Origin: Butyricimonas faecalis
GTDB lineage: Bacteria; Bacteroidota; Bacteroidia; Bacteroidales; Marinifilaceae
Direction of reading: 5' to 3'
DNA: 64,000 bases
Assembly: GCF_003991565.1 (NCBI RefSeq)
Contig: NZ_CP032819.1
Span: 1,178,001-1,242,000, forward strand
Below are positions 16,761 to 25,558 of the stretch, in pieces. The notes below the pieces were generated by a model, which saw only the letters and a program-made list of their open reading frames with translations, was not told the origin of the DNA and did no database searches. Position 1 is the first letter of the stretch, and every line of letters begins with the position of its first letter. Position numbers and translations under genes: made by a program.

Positions 16761-18131
16761 TTACATTTGTGAATCCCTATTCATATCTTCATTGAACATA
16801 TTTCCTAGCTTACGCTTGAACCAGCTATCCACATCCGGTACCTCGTTCTTTCCTCGTTTGCGTCCGTTCTCCAGTTCAAACTCCCGGTCATACTCCTCAA
16901 TTCGTTTCCGGTGAATCTCCTCTTCCCGAACCGGTTCATCGTCATCATCATCGTCAAACACGATAGCCCGTTGACGTTTTCCGACATCCCGCCGCTGTTT
17001 TTCCCGCTGTTGGCGTAACCGACGACTCTCTTCCAACCTTTGCTTACGCGCACGCTCCTCTTCTTCCAACTTTCGGGCATCCACCGTCTGCATTTCCAAA
17101 TCTTCCACCGTTTCCACCTTAAAAGAAATATTCGTCTTTTTCCTCTCAATCGGAGAACCGTTAAACCCAGTAGCAATCACGGCCACGTGCAATTCGTCAC
17201 CCAGAGCATCGTCCTTACCGGCACCCCAGATCACGTCCACATCGTTCCCGACCAACTCTTTCACGTAATCGGTAATCAAGGTAATCTCGTCCATCGTGAT
17301 CTCCTTACTACCGTACAGCATGTTCAACAATATATTAGATGCCCCCCGAATATCATTACTATTCAGCAAGGGCGATTCCAATGCCATCTTCACAGCCTCC
17401 AACGCACGATTCTCTCCAACCGATTCTCCGGCACCCATCAGCGCCACCCCACTATTCCGCATCACCACTTCCACGTCAGCGAAGTCCACGTTCACGAATC
17501 CCTTCAACGTGATGATCTCCGCGATGCTCTTCGCTGCGATGGTCAACACGTTATCCGCCATCTCAAATGCTTTCGACAACTTCAAATCCCCGTACATATC
17601 CCGCAACTTCTCGTTACAGATAATCAACAGGGCATCCACGTAATTCGACAACTCGTCAACGCCCTCCATCGCTTGCTCCACCCGCTTCCGTCCCTCAAAA
17701 CTAAAAGGGATCGTCACGATGCCGATGGTCAGAATACCTAACTCGCGAGCTTGCTTGGCAATAATAGGTGCAGCGCCTGTCCCGGTTCCACCCCCCATAC
17801 CTGCCGTGATAAACACCATTTTCGTGTTACGCTCCAATATCGTTTTGATATAATCCAGACTTTCAATGGCCGACTGTTTGCCGCGCTCCGGCAAACTTCC
17901 TGCTCCACGCCCCTCGGTAAGCTCCTTACCGATCTGAATACGATTTTTCACGGGACTAATCCGCAACGCTTGTATATCCGTGTTACACACCACGAACTCT
18001 ACGCCTCGAATCCCCTGACGACACATGTGGTTCACGGCATTACTACCGCCTCCACCCACTCCGATCACCTTGATAATCGATTCTTCCTGTAGTGGAATAT
18101 TCACAACCAATAAATCATCTTCATTAAGCAT
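16761..18131 (-). CDS. ftsZ: Cell division protein FtsZ, first paralogue (long charged linker, divergent tail)
   Basis: The 456-residue protein has the same intact GTPase core (VGGGGSNAVNHM, GGGTGTGAAPIIAK, NVDFADV). After it comes a long linker rich in Arg, Glu and Gln with a run of aspartates (about residues 330-425). It ends PDVDSWFKRKLGNMF followed by 10 more residues, which departs from the PAYxRR type of tail present in the second copy. The tryptophan-phenylalanine amphipathic end might bind a different partner or the membrane; this is inference. It lies 21 bp after ftsA in the standard dcw position, so it is the positional equivalent of ftsZ in other bacteria. Confidence 0.93.
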   Translation of the reverse strand: MLNEDDLLVVNIPLQEESIIKVIGVGGGGSNAVNHMCRQGIRGVEFVVCNTDIQALRISPVKNRIQIGKELTEGRGAGSLPERGKQSAIESLDYIKTILERNTKMVFITAGMGGGTGTGAAPIIAKQARELGILTIGIVTIPFSFEGRKRVEQAMEGVDELSNYVDALLIICNEKLRDMYGDLKLSKAFEMADNVLTIAAKSIAEIITLKGFVNVDFADVEVVMRNSGVALMGAGESVGENRALEAVKMALESPLLNSNDIRGASNILLNMLYGSKEITMDEITLITDYVKELVGNDVDVIWGAGKDDALGDELHVAVIATGFNGSPIERKKTNISFKVETVEDLEMQTVDARKLEEEERARKQRLEESRRLRQQREKQRRDVGKRQRAIVFDDDDDDEPVREEEIHRKRIEEYDREFELENGRKRGKNEVPDVDSWFKRKLGNMFNEDMNRDSQM

Positions 18132-18152
18132 AGCTGAAAGGTCTTATATCAT

Positions 18153-19319
18153 TTATTCTCTAAAAAAATTACTAAACCATCCGCCGGACTTGGGTTTCTT
18201 CACCTCTCGGCGTTCACACTGCAACAACCCAAAAGCCGTAAAATATGCCGGGTTCTTCAAACTAGTTTCCCGATCTGCTTTAACACTCGTCACCTTTGCA
18301 AAGCCAACCGAATGTCCCGATAACTTGGACAACAACACTTCGATCCCCGCCACCTGACAACCACTTCCGGTCAACAAAATCCCTTCATCCAAATCTTCGT
18401 AACAACCACTTTCCTGCATCTGAAAAATAGCTCCTTCCAACAATTCCTCCAAACGGGATTGCTCCACGTGTACCAGATCGTGGCTATCAATACAATATTT
18501 CGTATCGGGAATCATGATTTTCCGATTCTTACACGATGCTCGCAACGCCATGCCGAACTCTTCTTTCAGCTTGCGTGCCTTTTCCATGTCATTAATCGAA
18601 AATGCAGTATTAATATCCCGGTCTATCGTGCTACATCCCAATGGCAATTCTTCATCAAAATAAACCAACCCGTCTTGGAAGACCTGTACGTTGATACTAT
18701 CTGCCCCCAGATCAAGCAAAGCAAAATTCAACATATCCGATCCTGCCGTAATCAAAGCCTTTTGCGCGGCTCCGGCCATCGAATAAAAATCAACTTTGTC
18801 AACCCCTAAATTAGCAAACATATCCCTCAAATCCCTCAATTCACTACTCCTCGCCACGTACACGTGATAATGAACATCCAACCGCTTCGCCATAACCCCC
18901 ATCGGGTTCACCTCGCTCTCCTTATCCACGTAATAAGCGAACGGAACGACATCCACCACTTCCTCGTCACCGGCCCCCACCACGCTCCGACACTTCTTCT
19001 CCATCTCCTGCAAATCCCCTTGGTCTATACTCTTCGGACGGGAAAACTTAATATTTTCCCGATCTTCAATCTGTTTCACCCACGCCCCGCTTAAAGCGAC
19101 ATTCAAAGCATCAATATGAACCTCATACTCGCTCTTAAAGCGATCCAACAAACGCTGGATACACGCTTTTGCCCGAAGCTTATCAACAATTTTGCCTCGT
19201 TTAACTCCTTGTGAGGCAATACTTATGATACCGACCAAACGACAATCACTCCCGGACTTTTCTCCGAGAGCCATCACCATTTTTTCAGACCCCATATCCA
19301 AAGAAGCTACAAACCCCAT
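18153..19319 (-). CDS. ftsA: Cell division protein FtsA
   Basis: FtsA is the actin-like protein that ties FtsZ filaments to the membrane and recruits later division proteins. From the ATG at 19317-19319 the protein has 388 residues, beginning MGFVASLDMGSEKMVMALGEK (nucleotide-binding phosphate-1 loop). It contains the 1C/SHS2 region (about 80-160), FALLDLGADSINVQVF (phosphate 2) and LTGSGCQVAGIEVLL (adenosine motif). It ends SGGWFSNFFRE, an amphipathic membrane-targeting helix. An upstream in-frame ATG at 19367 would overlap ftsQ and add non-conserved residues, so the later start is preferred. Confidence 0.93.
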   Translation of the reverse strand: MGFVASLDMGSEKMVMALGEKSGSDCRLVGIISIASQGVKRGKIVDKLRAKACIQRLLDRFKSEYEVHIDALNVALSGAWVKQIEDRENIKFSRPKSIDQGDLQEMEKKCRSVVGAGDEEVVDVVPFAYYVDKESEVNPMGVMAKRLDVHYHVYVARSSELRDLRDMFANLGVDKVDFYSMAGAAQKALITAGSDMLNFALLDLGADSINVQVFQDGLVYFDEELPLGCSTIDRDINTAFSINDMEKARKLKEEFGMALRASCKNRKIMIPDTKYCIDSHDLVHVEQSRLEELLEGAIFQMQESGCYEDLDEGILLTGSGCQVAGIEVLLSKLSGHSVGFAKVTSVKADRETSLKNPAYFTAFGLLQCERREVKKPKSGGWFSNFFRE

Positions 19320-19335
19320 AATAATATCTAATATT

Positions 19336-20061
19336 TCATTTTCTAACACAAACAACCTGGTTGTCAAACTTCAAATTGATCTCTTTGTAACGGTTCCACC
19401 CTTTCTTTGTGATCCCGTCCTTCAGAAACGACATTAATTTTTCCAACCTCGCCTCGCAATCATCCACCTTTCCCAACACGATCCGGAAATCCCCCACTTT
19501 AGGAATCATCACAACATCCTCGTTCGACCTCACGACCAATTGTTCGATATATGCATCCCAAAATGGTTCATTCTTCAATTTCATCGCGAAAGGACCCAGT
19601 TTCTCGCAAGCGAATTTTTTATTTATATCACCGGTTGCAACAACAACCCTGGAAGTAAACTTAGAAGACAACGGCATCACTCTCCCGTCACGATCCACAT
19701 AATACCCTTCACCTGTTAGTACTCTCAAAATAGGTTCACGTTGCTGGATATTTACATGAATATAACCGTCTAAACTGTAGTAAACCTGAGCCGATTTAAT
19801 CATCGGATTCTTGACAAGCACCCTTTCCAAACTATCTTTATTTACCGCCAATATACTTTTGTCCATAATGTCTCCGTATCCCTTCTTTATCGCCTTCATA
19901 ACATCCTCCTCATCGACAAACACGTTAACATCCGTATGATTGACAGCCACCCGTACCCCTCTACATGTTACCTCCCCCGATTTTGTCGCCACAAAGGTAA
20001 GCACAATTATCAGGTATACAAGCAAAATGCAAGATAATATGTAAGGTAAAATGCGTTTCAT
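19336..20061 (-). CDS. ftsQ: Cell division protein FtsQ/DivIB
   Basis: The 241-residue protein has one N-terminal membrane helix (residues 5-26, ILPYILSCILLVYLIIVLTF), then a POTRA-like domain with HTDVNVFVDEEDVMKAIKKGYG and ERVLVKNPMIKSAQVYY, then the beta domain with YYVDRDGRVMPLSSKF. FtsQ links FtsA/FtsZ to the FtsL-FtsW-FtsI synthase in the periplasm. Length is typical for Bacteroidota. It sits between murC and ftsA as in other dcw clusters. Confidence 0.88.
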   Translation of the reverse strand: MKRILPYILSCILLVYLIIVLTFVATKSGEVTCRGVRVAVNHTDVNVFVDEEDVMKAIKKGYGDIMDKSILAVNKDSLERVLVKNPMIKSAQVYYSLDGYIHVNIQQREPILRVLTGEGYYVDRDGRVMPLSSKFTSRVVVATGDINKKFACEKLGPFAMKLKNEPFWDAYIEQLVVRSNEDVVMIPKVGDFRIVLGKVDDCEARLEKLMSFLKDGITKKGWNRYKEINLKFDNQVVCVRK

Positions 20062-20104
20062 TCTATTTTTAGGCTATAAATAAAGTTTCTCGTTTCAAAT
20101 AACA

Positions 20105-20186
20105 GGTTGAATCAAATTTCTTTCTACCGGTTGCACCCAACCTGTAACTTGCAACTTGCAGAACCGCAGGTTCAACCTGCAACCCG
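20105..20186. repeat. Heptameric spacer repeat of the YAACYTG type
   Basis: CAACCTG, TAACTTG, CAACTTG follow one another, with CAGGTTG, CAGGTTC and AACCTGCAACCCG around them in both orientations. The same unit occurs at 38716-38751. It differs in sequence from the A/T heptamers but shares the 7-bp step. Confidence 0.6.
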
Positions 20187-20188
20187 GA

Positions 20189-21556
20189 TCAACAATCCGG
20201 ATGATTAAACATCTCCGTAAAAACCGGAATAAACCGGTCTATATCTCCGGCTCCCACTGTCATAAAAATCCCCTCCTTCACGTTTTCCTTCACGTACTCC
20301 GGGAACTCTTCCTTCGTCACCCGTACAAATGGAACAGTCAACCGATCGGCAATCAATTTCGACGTCACACCCGGAATCGGTTGCTCCCGTGCGGGATAAA
20401 TATCCAGCAAGATCACTTGATCTGCAAGATTCAAACTCTTTGCGAATTCCGGGTAAAAATCATTTGTACGCGAGTACAGATGAGGCTGAAAGGCCACCGT
20501 CAACCTCTTAGCCGGCCACATCTCCCGAATGGAAGAAAGAGACGCCTCGATCTCTCGCGGGTGATGAGCGTAATCATCAATATAAATCAAGCGGTCACTC
20601 TTCGCGTGTATGTCAAATCTTCGGGAAACTCCTTTAAATAAAGGTAAAGCCTCTCGAATCTCTTCCGGTGTCACCCCCACACTCAAAGCCACCGTGATTG
20701 CAGCCGTAGCGTTCTCCACGTTCACCCGCCCGGGGAAACACATCCTCAAATCCTTTATCTCCAAATCTTTCCCGATATAATCAAACAAGTAGCTCCCATT
20801 ATCCACCCGCAACCGATCGGCATAATAATCCGTTTTCTCCCCGGCAGCATAATGCCCGGTAATCGTTCTTTTCTTCAATTCCAACCCCTTACGCAAAAAC
20901 AACTTTCCTCGTGTCTGCAAGGCAAATTCCTCGAAAGCCTCGATCAAATGTTCGCGCGTTCCGTATATATCCAGATGATCCGCATCCATAGCCGTAATCA
21001 CTGCAATTTCCGGATGCAGATGCAAAAAGGAACGATCGTATTCGTCCGCCTCGATCACCACGTAATCCGAATCCTTATCGATCAACAAATTCGTACCGAA
21101 ATTCGAGGATATTCCCCCTAGGAAAGCACTGCATCCCACGTGTGAATGATGCAACAAAAAAGCCAACATGGTCGTGGTTGTCGTCTTCCCATGCGTTCCT
21201 GCAACGCAAAGCGCTTTCTTGCTGCGAGACAAAAATCCCAACACCTCAGCCCGCTTATGTAAAGCATATCCGTTATCCCGGAAAAAACTAAGAATACGAT
21301 TTTCCTTCGGTACCGCCGGGGTGTATACCACCAACGTATGCTCTTTATCCTGAAAAACCTCCCGGATATTCTTTACCTCATCCTCGTAAGTAATCTCAAA
21401 CCCTTCCTCATCTGTCATTTTCCGTGTCAATGGCGACGGCGTCCGGTCATACCCCGCCACCTCGTACCCCATCACTTTAAAATAACGGGCCAATGCACTC
21501 ATCCCAATTCCCCCAATACCCACAAAATATACCGCCTTTATATTCTTAATCTCCAT
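20189..21556 (-). CDS. murC: UDP-N-acetylmuramate-L-alanine ligase
   Basis: MurC adds L-alanine to UDP-MurNAc in the cytoplasm. The 455 residues show VYFVGIGGIGMSALAR at the N-terminus, the ATP loop AGTHGKTTTTTML, the central-domain EADEYDRSFLHLHP and DADHLDIYG, and the C-terminal YIDDYAHHPREI with FQPHLYSRT. Length and motifs are standard. It is between murG and ftsQ. Confidence 0.96.
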   Translation of the reverse strand: MEIKNIKAVYFVGIGGIGMSALARYFKVMGYEVAGYDRTPSPLTRKMTDEEGFEITYEDEVKNIREVFQDKEHTLVVYTPAVPKENRILSFFRDNGYALHKRAEVLGFLSRSKKALCVAGTHGKTTTTTMLAFLLHHSHVGCSAFLGGISSNFGTNLLIDKDSDYVVIEADEYDRSFLHLHPEIAVITAMDADHLDIYGTREHLIEAFEEFALQTRGKLFLRKGLELKKRTITGHYAAGEKTDYYADRLRVDNGSYLFDYIGKDLEIKDLRMCFPGRVNVENATAAITVALSVGVTPEEIREALPLFKGVSRRFDIHAKSDRLIYIDDYAHHPREIEASLSSIREMWPAKRLTVAFQPHLYSRTNDFYPEFAKSLNLADQVILLDIYPAREQPIPGVTSKLIADRLTVPFVRVTKEEFPEYVKENVKEGIFMTVGAGDIDRFIPVFTEMFNHPDC

Positions 21557-21564
21557 AGTATGAA

Positions 21565-21628
21565 TTTAAAATTTAAAATTTAAAATTTAAAATGGCAGAC
21601 CATTCAATTCTAAATTTTACATTCTACA
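21565..21628. repeat. AATTTAA heptamer run between murG and murC
   Basis: Four successive AATTTAA heptamers are followed by related words (ATTCTAAATTTTACATTCTAC). This is another member of the 7-bp-periodic spacers of the cluster. Confidence 0.7.
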
Positions 21629-21630
21629 CT

Positions 21631-22725
21631 TTACATTATTTTCAAAATTTCCCTAGCAATCACTTCATCCGAATTCTTCATCGCTAGTGTCAAGATATGA
21701 TCTGATAAACTCTTCCGTTCTCCGTCATCCTGCAACAAGCGCTCCATCACTTCACCCAAACGCTCCACCACTTCGGCATCCTTCACCATCACGGCAGCTT
21801 GTTTGTTCACCAGTGCCATGGCATTCTTTGTTTGGTGATCTTCTGCCACGTTAGGCGATGGTACCAACACAGCGGCTTTCCCCAGCAAACACAACTCCGA
21901 GATTGTTCCCGCACCCGCTCGCGCTACCACCAGGTCAGCACAAGCATATGCCAAATCCATCCGTTTCAAAAATGGCATAAACTTCACGTTTTCCGGCATA
22001 CGCCCCTTCAATTGCTCTTCCAGCTCCTTGTGATAATAACTTCCGCATTGCCAAATCACCTGCACGTTCTTCCACCCCGCAATCTTCTCCAACCACCTCA
22101 CCATAGCCTTGTTAATCGACCCGGCACCCAGACTACCTCCGGTAATCAGCACCGTCTTCTTATTCGCATCCAACCCGTAGAAAGCAATTCCCTCTGCCCG
22201 TTCATTCGCGGCATTCAATAAATCCTTCCGCACCGGATTTCCTGTAAATATGATCTTTTCTTTCGGGAAAAAACGTTCCATTCCCTCGTAAGCTACACAA
22301 ATCTTGGCTGCCTTCTTTGCCAGCAACTTATTCGTCACTCCGGCATAAGAATTCTGCTCTTGCAACACCAACGGAATACCGGCATTCGCGGCCACTTTTC
22401 CTATCGGTCCGCTGGCATACCCACCAACGCCTACCACGACATCCGGTTTAAACTCCTGCACCACACGCTTCGCTTTCTTCAAACTCCGCCACAAATTCCA
22501 CAGCACTTTCAAATTACTCAACGTTAACTTACGCTGTAGTCCTCTCACCGGTAATCCCACGATCTTATACCCGGCTTCCGGCACTTTCTCCATCTCCATT
22601 TTCCCCTCTGCCCCCACGAACAGAATCTCTATATCCTTATCCAAGCGTTTTAGCGCATTCGCAATAGAAAGGGCAGGAAATATATGTCCTCCCGTTCCGC
22701 CTCCACTAATAATAACTTTTTTCAT
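21631..22725 (-). CDS. murG: UDP-GlcNAc:lipid I N-acetylglucosaminyltransferase
   Basis: MurG makes lipid II at the inner face of the membrane. The 364 residues begin KKVIISGGGTGGHIFPALSIA, the first glycine-rich loop. VVGVGGYASGP, VLITGGSLGAGSINKA and ARAGAGTISELCLLGKAAVLVPSP follow, as in GT28 enzymes. The start at 22725 is 19 bp past the ftsW stop. Nothing is unusual. Confidence 0.96.
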   Translation of the reverse strand: MKKVIISGGGTGGHIFPALSIANALKRLDKDIEILFVGAEGKMEMEKVPEAGYKIVGLPVRGLQRKLTLSNLKVLWNLWRSLKKAKRVVQEFKPDVVVGVGGYASGPIGKVAANAGIPLVLQEQNSYAGVTNKLLAKKAAKICVAYEGMERFFPKEKIIFTGNPVRKDLLNAANERAEGIAFYGLDANKKTVLITGGSLGAGSINKAMVRWLEKIAGWKNVQVIWQCGSYYHKELEEQLKGRMPENVKFMPFLKRMDLAYACADLVVARAGAGTISELCLLGKAAVLVPSPNVAEDHQTKNAMALVNKQAAVMVKDAEVVERLGEVMERLLQDDGERKSLSDHILTLAMKNSDEVIAREILKIM

Positions 22726-22744
22726 ATCTCAAATATCTTCATGT

Positions 22745-23971
22745 TCAATTTTCCTCGTTCTCATCTTCCTCGTTTATACCTTGAGCAGCCATCTTTAGTT
22801 TCTCCTTCTCTTCCCGTTCTCCCTCTTCCGAGAAAGTATGACTGACACTCAGGATCATCCCGAAAGAGGCACTTGTGAACAACAGGGAAGTACCTCCCAT
22901 ACTCACCAGCGGTAACGGCTGTCCGGTCACGGGGAAAAGTCCCACACAAACCCCCATGTTAATCAATGCCTGAAAAACAATACACAAACCTAATCCGGTC
23001 ACCAGAATTGCCGGGAACATCCTTGTACAACGTCGCACGATCACCCCCACCCGGTACAAAATAATCAAGTAAAGCAACATCACAATCCCGGCACCAACCA
23101 GCCCGTACTCCTCGACAATTATCGCAAATATAAAATCCGAATACGGGTGAGGCAAGAAATTCCGCTGCACGCTATTTCCCGGTCCCAAGCCCATCAATCC
23201 CCCCTTTGCCACGGCAATCTTTGCCTGATCCGACTGGTACGAATCGTCACTATCCGTCTCGCTCGGGTTCACGAAATGCTCGATACGACTCTTCACTGTC
23301 AGTAAACGCCCCGCTGACTTTAAATGCTTTTCCGGAACGATAAAAACAACCGCCAGCATCAAAATCACCAGTCCCACGATTACCCCGATCAACTTCACGT
23401 AAGTTTTCCAATATAAACGCCCGACAAACAACATCACCAGACAAACCCCGCCCAGTAACGCCGATGTCGAGAAATTCTCCATAAAAATCAAGAACAGCAC
23501 CGGCACCACCAATGTCATCCGCCACAACACATTATCACTGCAACACTCCTCCGTCTGTTCAAAAGCTATCGCACGGGCACAGTACATAATAATCCCCAAT
23601 TTTGCCATCTCCGAAGGTTGAAACGTAAACCCGATTCCCGGAATAGTCACCCAACGCCCCGCGTCATTCAACGTCGTCCCCGCAAACTTCGCCCACAACA
23701 GGAATATAAACGACATACCCAGCACGATCTTGGCAAATGAAAGGAAGTACTTGTAATGGAACGACTGTAACGTCAGAATCACCACCATACACCCGAACAT
23801 CAAAAACAACTGCTTAATCAAATAATAACTGGTATTCCCTCCCCGCACACGAAATGCCAGACTCCCCGTCGAGGAATACACCACGATCAAAGAAGCCAGC
23901 ATCAAACCGATAACCACGTACCACAACGTCCGATCCCCCTTAAATACCACTTTATTCTTTAGATTCAACAT
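22745..23971 (-). CDS. ftsW: Lipid II polymerase FtsW (SEDS family)
   Basis: FtsW polymerises septal glycan strands with its partner FtsI. The 408 residues have about ten membrane helices, starting LWYVVIGLMLASLIVVYSS, with the SEDS features GRWVTIPGIGFTFQPSEMAKLG, the loop GLMGLGPGNSVQRNFLPHPYSDFIFAIIVEEYG and VCVGLFPVTGQPLPLVSMGGTS. A short charged cytoplasmic tail follows. In this position, between murD and murG, it is FtsW and not RodA. Confidence 0.94.
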   Translation of the reverse strand: MLNLKNKVVFKGDRTLWYVVIGLMLASLIVVYSSTGSLAFRVRGGNTSYYLIKQLFLMFGCMVVILTLQSFHYKYFLSFAKIVLGMSFIFLLWAKFAGTTLNDAGRWVTIPGIGFTFQPSEMAKLGIIMYCARAIAFEQTEECCSDNVLWRMTLVVPVLFLIFMENFSTSALLGGVCLVMLFVGRLYWKTYVKLIGVIVGLVILMLAVVFIVPEKHLKSAGRLLTVKSRIEHFVNPSETDSDDSYQSDQAKIAVAKGGLMGLGPGNSVQRNFLPHPYSDFIFAIIVEEYGLVGAGIVMLLYLIILYRVGVIVRRCTRMFPAILVTGLGLCIVFQALINMGVCVGLFPVTGQPLPLVSMGGTSLLFTSASFGMILSVSHTFSEEGEREEKEKLKMAAQGINEEDENEEN

Positions 23972-23974
23972 ACT

Positions 23975-24093
23975 GATTTCTTGATTTTAGATTTATGATT
24001 TTAGATTCCAATCAGCTTACTAATTTTAGATTTATGACTTTCCCTCCATAAGATCGTTTTAATCGTAAATCGTAATTCATAAATCATAAATTA
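23975..24093. repeat. A/T-rich heptameric spacer between murD and ftsW
   Basis: GATTTTAGATTTATGATTTTAG and, at 24060-24093, AATCGTA AATCGTA ATTCATA AATCATA AATTAAT repeat with a 7-bp step. The last part is nearly identical to 4919-4953, 19 kb away. Confidence 0.7.
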
Positions 24094-24095
24094 AT

Positions 24096-25433
24096 TCATT
24101 TTAGGCTTTTCACCTTCTCCTTAAACATCTCCCCTCTATTCTCGTAATTCTTAAACAAGTCGAAACTAGCACAACAAGGAGAAAGCAATACCACATCCCC
24201 TTTTTCTGCCCGGCGATAAGCCACTTCCATCGTTTCATCGAGACTATGAGTATCCACCACTTCGCAAATCGGCGAGAACGATTCTATCAACTTTTTATTA
24301 TCCACTCCCATACAAATCAACAACTTCACCTTCTCTTTCACCAAATCAAACAACGCGCTATAATCATTCCCTTTATCCGTTCCCCCGGCAATCCAAACCA
24401 CCGGAGCGTGCATACTATCCAAAGCATACCAAGCCGAATCCACGTTTGTTGCCTTCGAATCATTTATGTAAGTAACTCCATTCACCACGTCCACCGTTTC
24501 CAGACGATGTTCCACCTGCGGGAAAGTTGTCAATCCTTTTCTCAGATCCTCGTCACTCACCCCTGCCTTCAATGCAGCCAGTATTGCTGCCATAGCGTTA
24601 TACACGTTATGCCGTCCCTGGATCGTAATCTCCTGTTTGGCAATACGGAACTCCCGATTGCCCCACCGAGCCACTACCGTGTTCCCATCCATGTAAGCGT
24701 TTACCCCTACACAATCCGTGTAAGTAAACCCGACAGCCTCCGGTACGACATCTCCCCGTTCCACTCTCTCTCGCACCACTTCACAATCATAACCATATAT
24801 AAACAAATCCTCCTTCCGCATATTATTCAATATCCGGAACTTTGAATTCGCGTAATTCTCAAATTTATAGTCATACCTATCCAAGTGATCCGGTGTAATA
24901 TTTGTCAATATGGCCGTGTCACAACGAAACTGGAACATTCCGTCCAACTGGAAACTTGACAACTCCACCACGTAAACCCGGTGTAAATCGTCAGCCACTT
25001 GTGCCGCCAGACTATTCCCCACGTTTCCGGCCAGTCCCACGTCATACCCAGCTTTCTCCAATATATGATACAACAACAAGGTCGTTGTCGTCTTCCCATT
25101 ACTTCCCGTAATACAATACATCTTCGCGTCCGTGTGTCGCCCCGCGAACTCAATCTCGGAAATCACCTCGATTCCTTTTTCCCTCAACCCCACGATCATC
25201 GGTAATTTATCCGGGATACCCGGACTTTTCACCACCAAATCCGCGGTGAAAATACGTTCTTCCGAGTGTTGTCCCTCTTCATACTCCACGCCCAATTCTT
25301 CCAACATGCGTTTATACTTGTCAGCCAATTTTCCCTTGTCCGACAAAAAAACCTCATATCCTAACTTCTTTCCTAACTTAGCAGCTCCCGCTCCACTTTC
25401 TCCTCCACCTAAAATAACCAAACGTTTCATCAT
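24096..25433 (-). CDS. murD: UDP-N-acetylmuramoylalanine-D-glutamate ligase
   Basis: MurD adds D-glutamate to the peptide stem. The 445 residues begin KRLVILGGGESGAGAAKLGKK, then the ATP loop ITGSNGKTTTTLLLYH, LTNITPDHLDRY, VTYINDSKATNVDSAW and VVWIAGGTDKGNDYS, and end with LLSPCCASFDLFKNYENRGEMF. All are family signatures and the length is normal. Confidence 0.96.
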   Translation of the reverse strand: MMKRLVILGGGESGAGAAKLGKKLGYEVFLSDKGKLADKYKRMLEELGVEYEEGQHSEERIFTADLVVKSPGIPDKLPMIVGLREKGIEVISEIEFAGRHTDAKMYCITGSNGKTTTTLLLYHILEKAGYDVGLAGNVGNSLAAQVADDLHRVYVVELSSFQLDGMFQFRCDTAILTNITPDHLDRYDYKFENYANSKFRILNNMRKEDLFIYGYDCEVVRERVERGDVVPEAVGFTYTDCVGVNAYMDGNTVVARWGNREFRIAKQEITIQGRHNVYNAMAAILAALKAGVSDEDLRKGLTTFPQVEHRLETVDVVNGVTYINDSKATNVDSAWYALDSMHAPVVWIAGGTDKGNDYSALFDLVKEKVKLLICMGVDNKKLIESFSPICEVVDTHSLDETMEVAYRRAEKGDVVLLSPCCASFDLFKNYENRGEMFKEKVKSLK

Positions 25434-25478
25434 TTTAGATTTTAAATTTCAGATTTTAGATTGAACCTTCTTGCGTCC

Positions 25479-25514
25479 GTTTCCCCTCCTGTGTAAGGAG
25501 GGGCTAGGGGAGGT
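25479..25514. repeat. GC-rich palindromic intergenic repeat, copy 2 (inverted)
   Basis: CCCCTCCT (25483-25490) pairs with AGGAGGGG (25496-25503) around GTGTA, followed by CTAGGGGAGGT. Reverse complemented it aligns with the element at 190-226. It lies between mraY and murD, flanked by A/T-rich heptamer DNA. Confidence 0.6.
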
Positions 25515-25558
25515 AGTTCTTCATTCTAAACTCTACATTCTAAATTTTAAATTTCTTC

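Noticed and set aside
15534..18131. Tandem ftsZ as an assembly duplication
   Set aside because: The two copies differ in many core residues, linker length and tail, so they are true paralogues.
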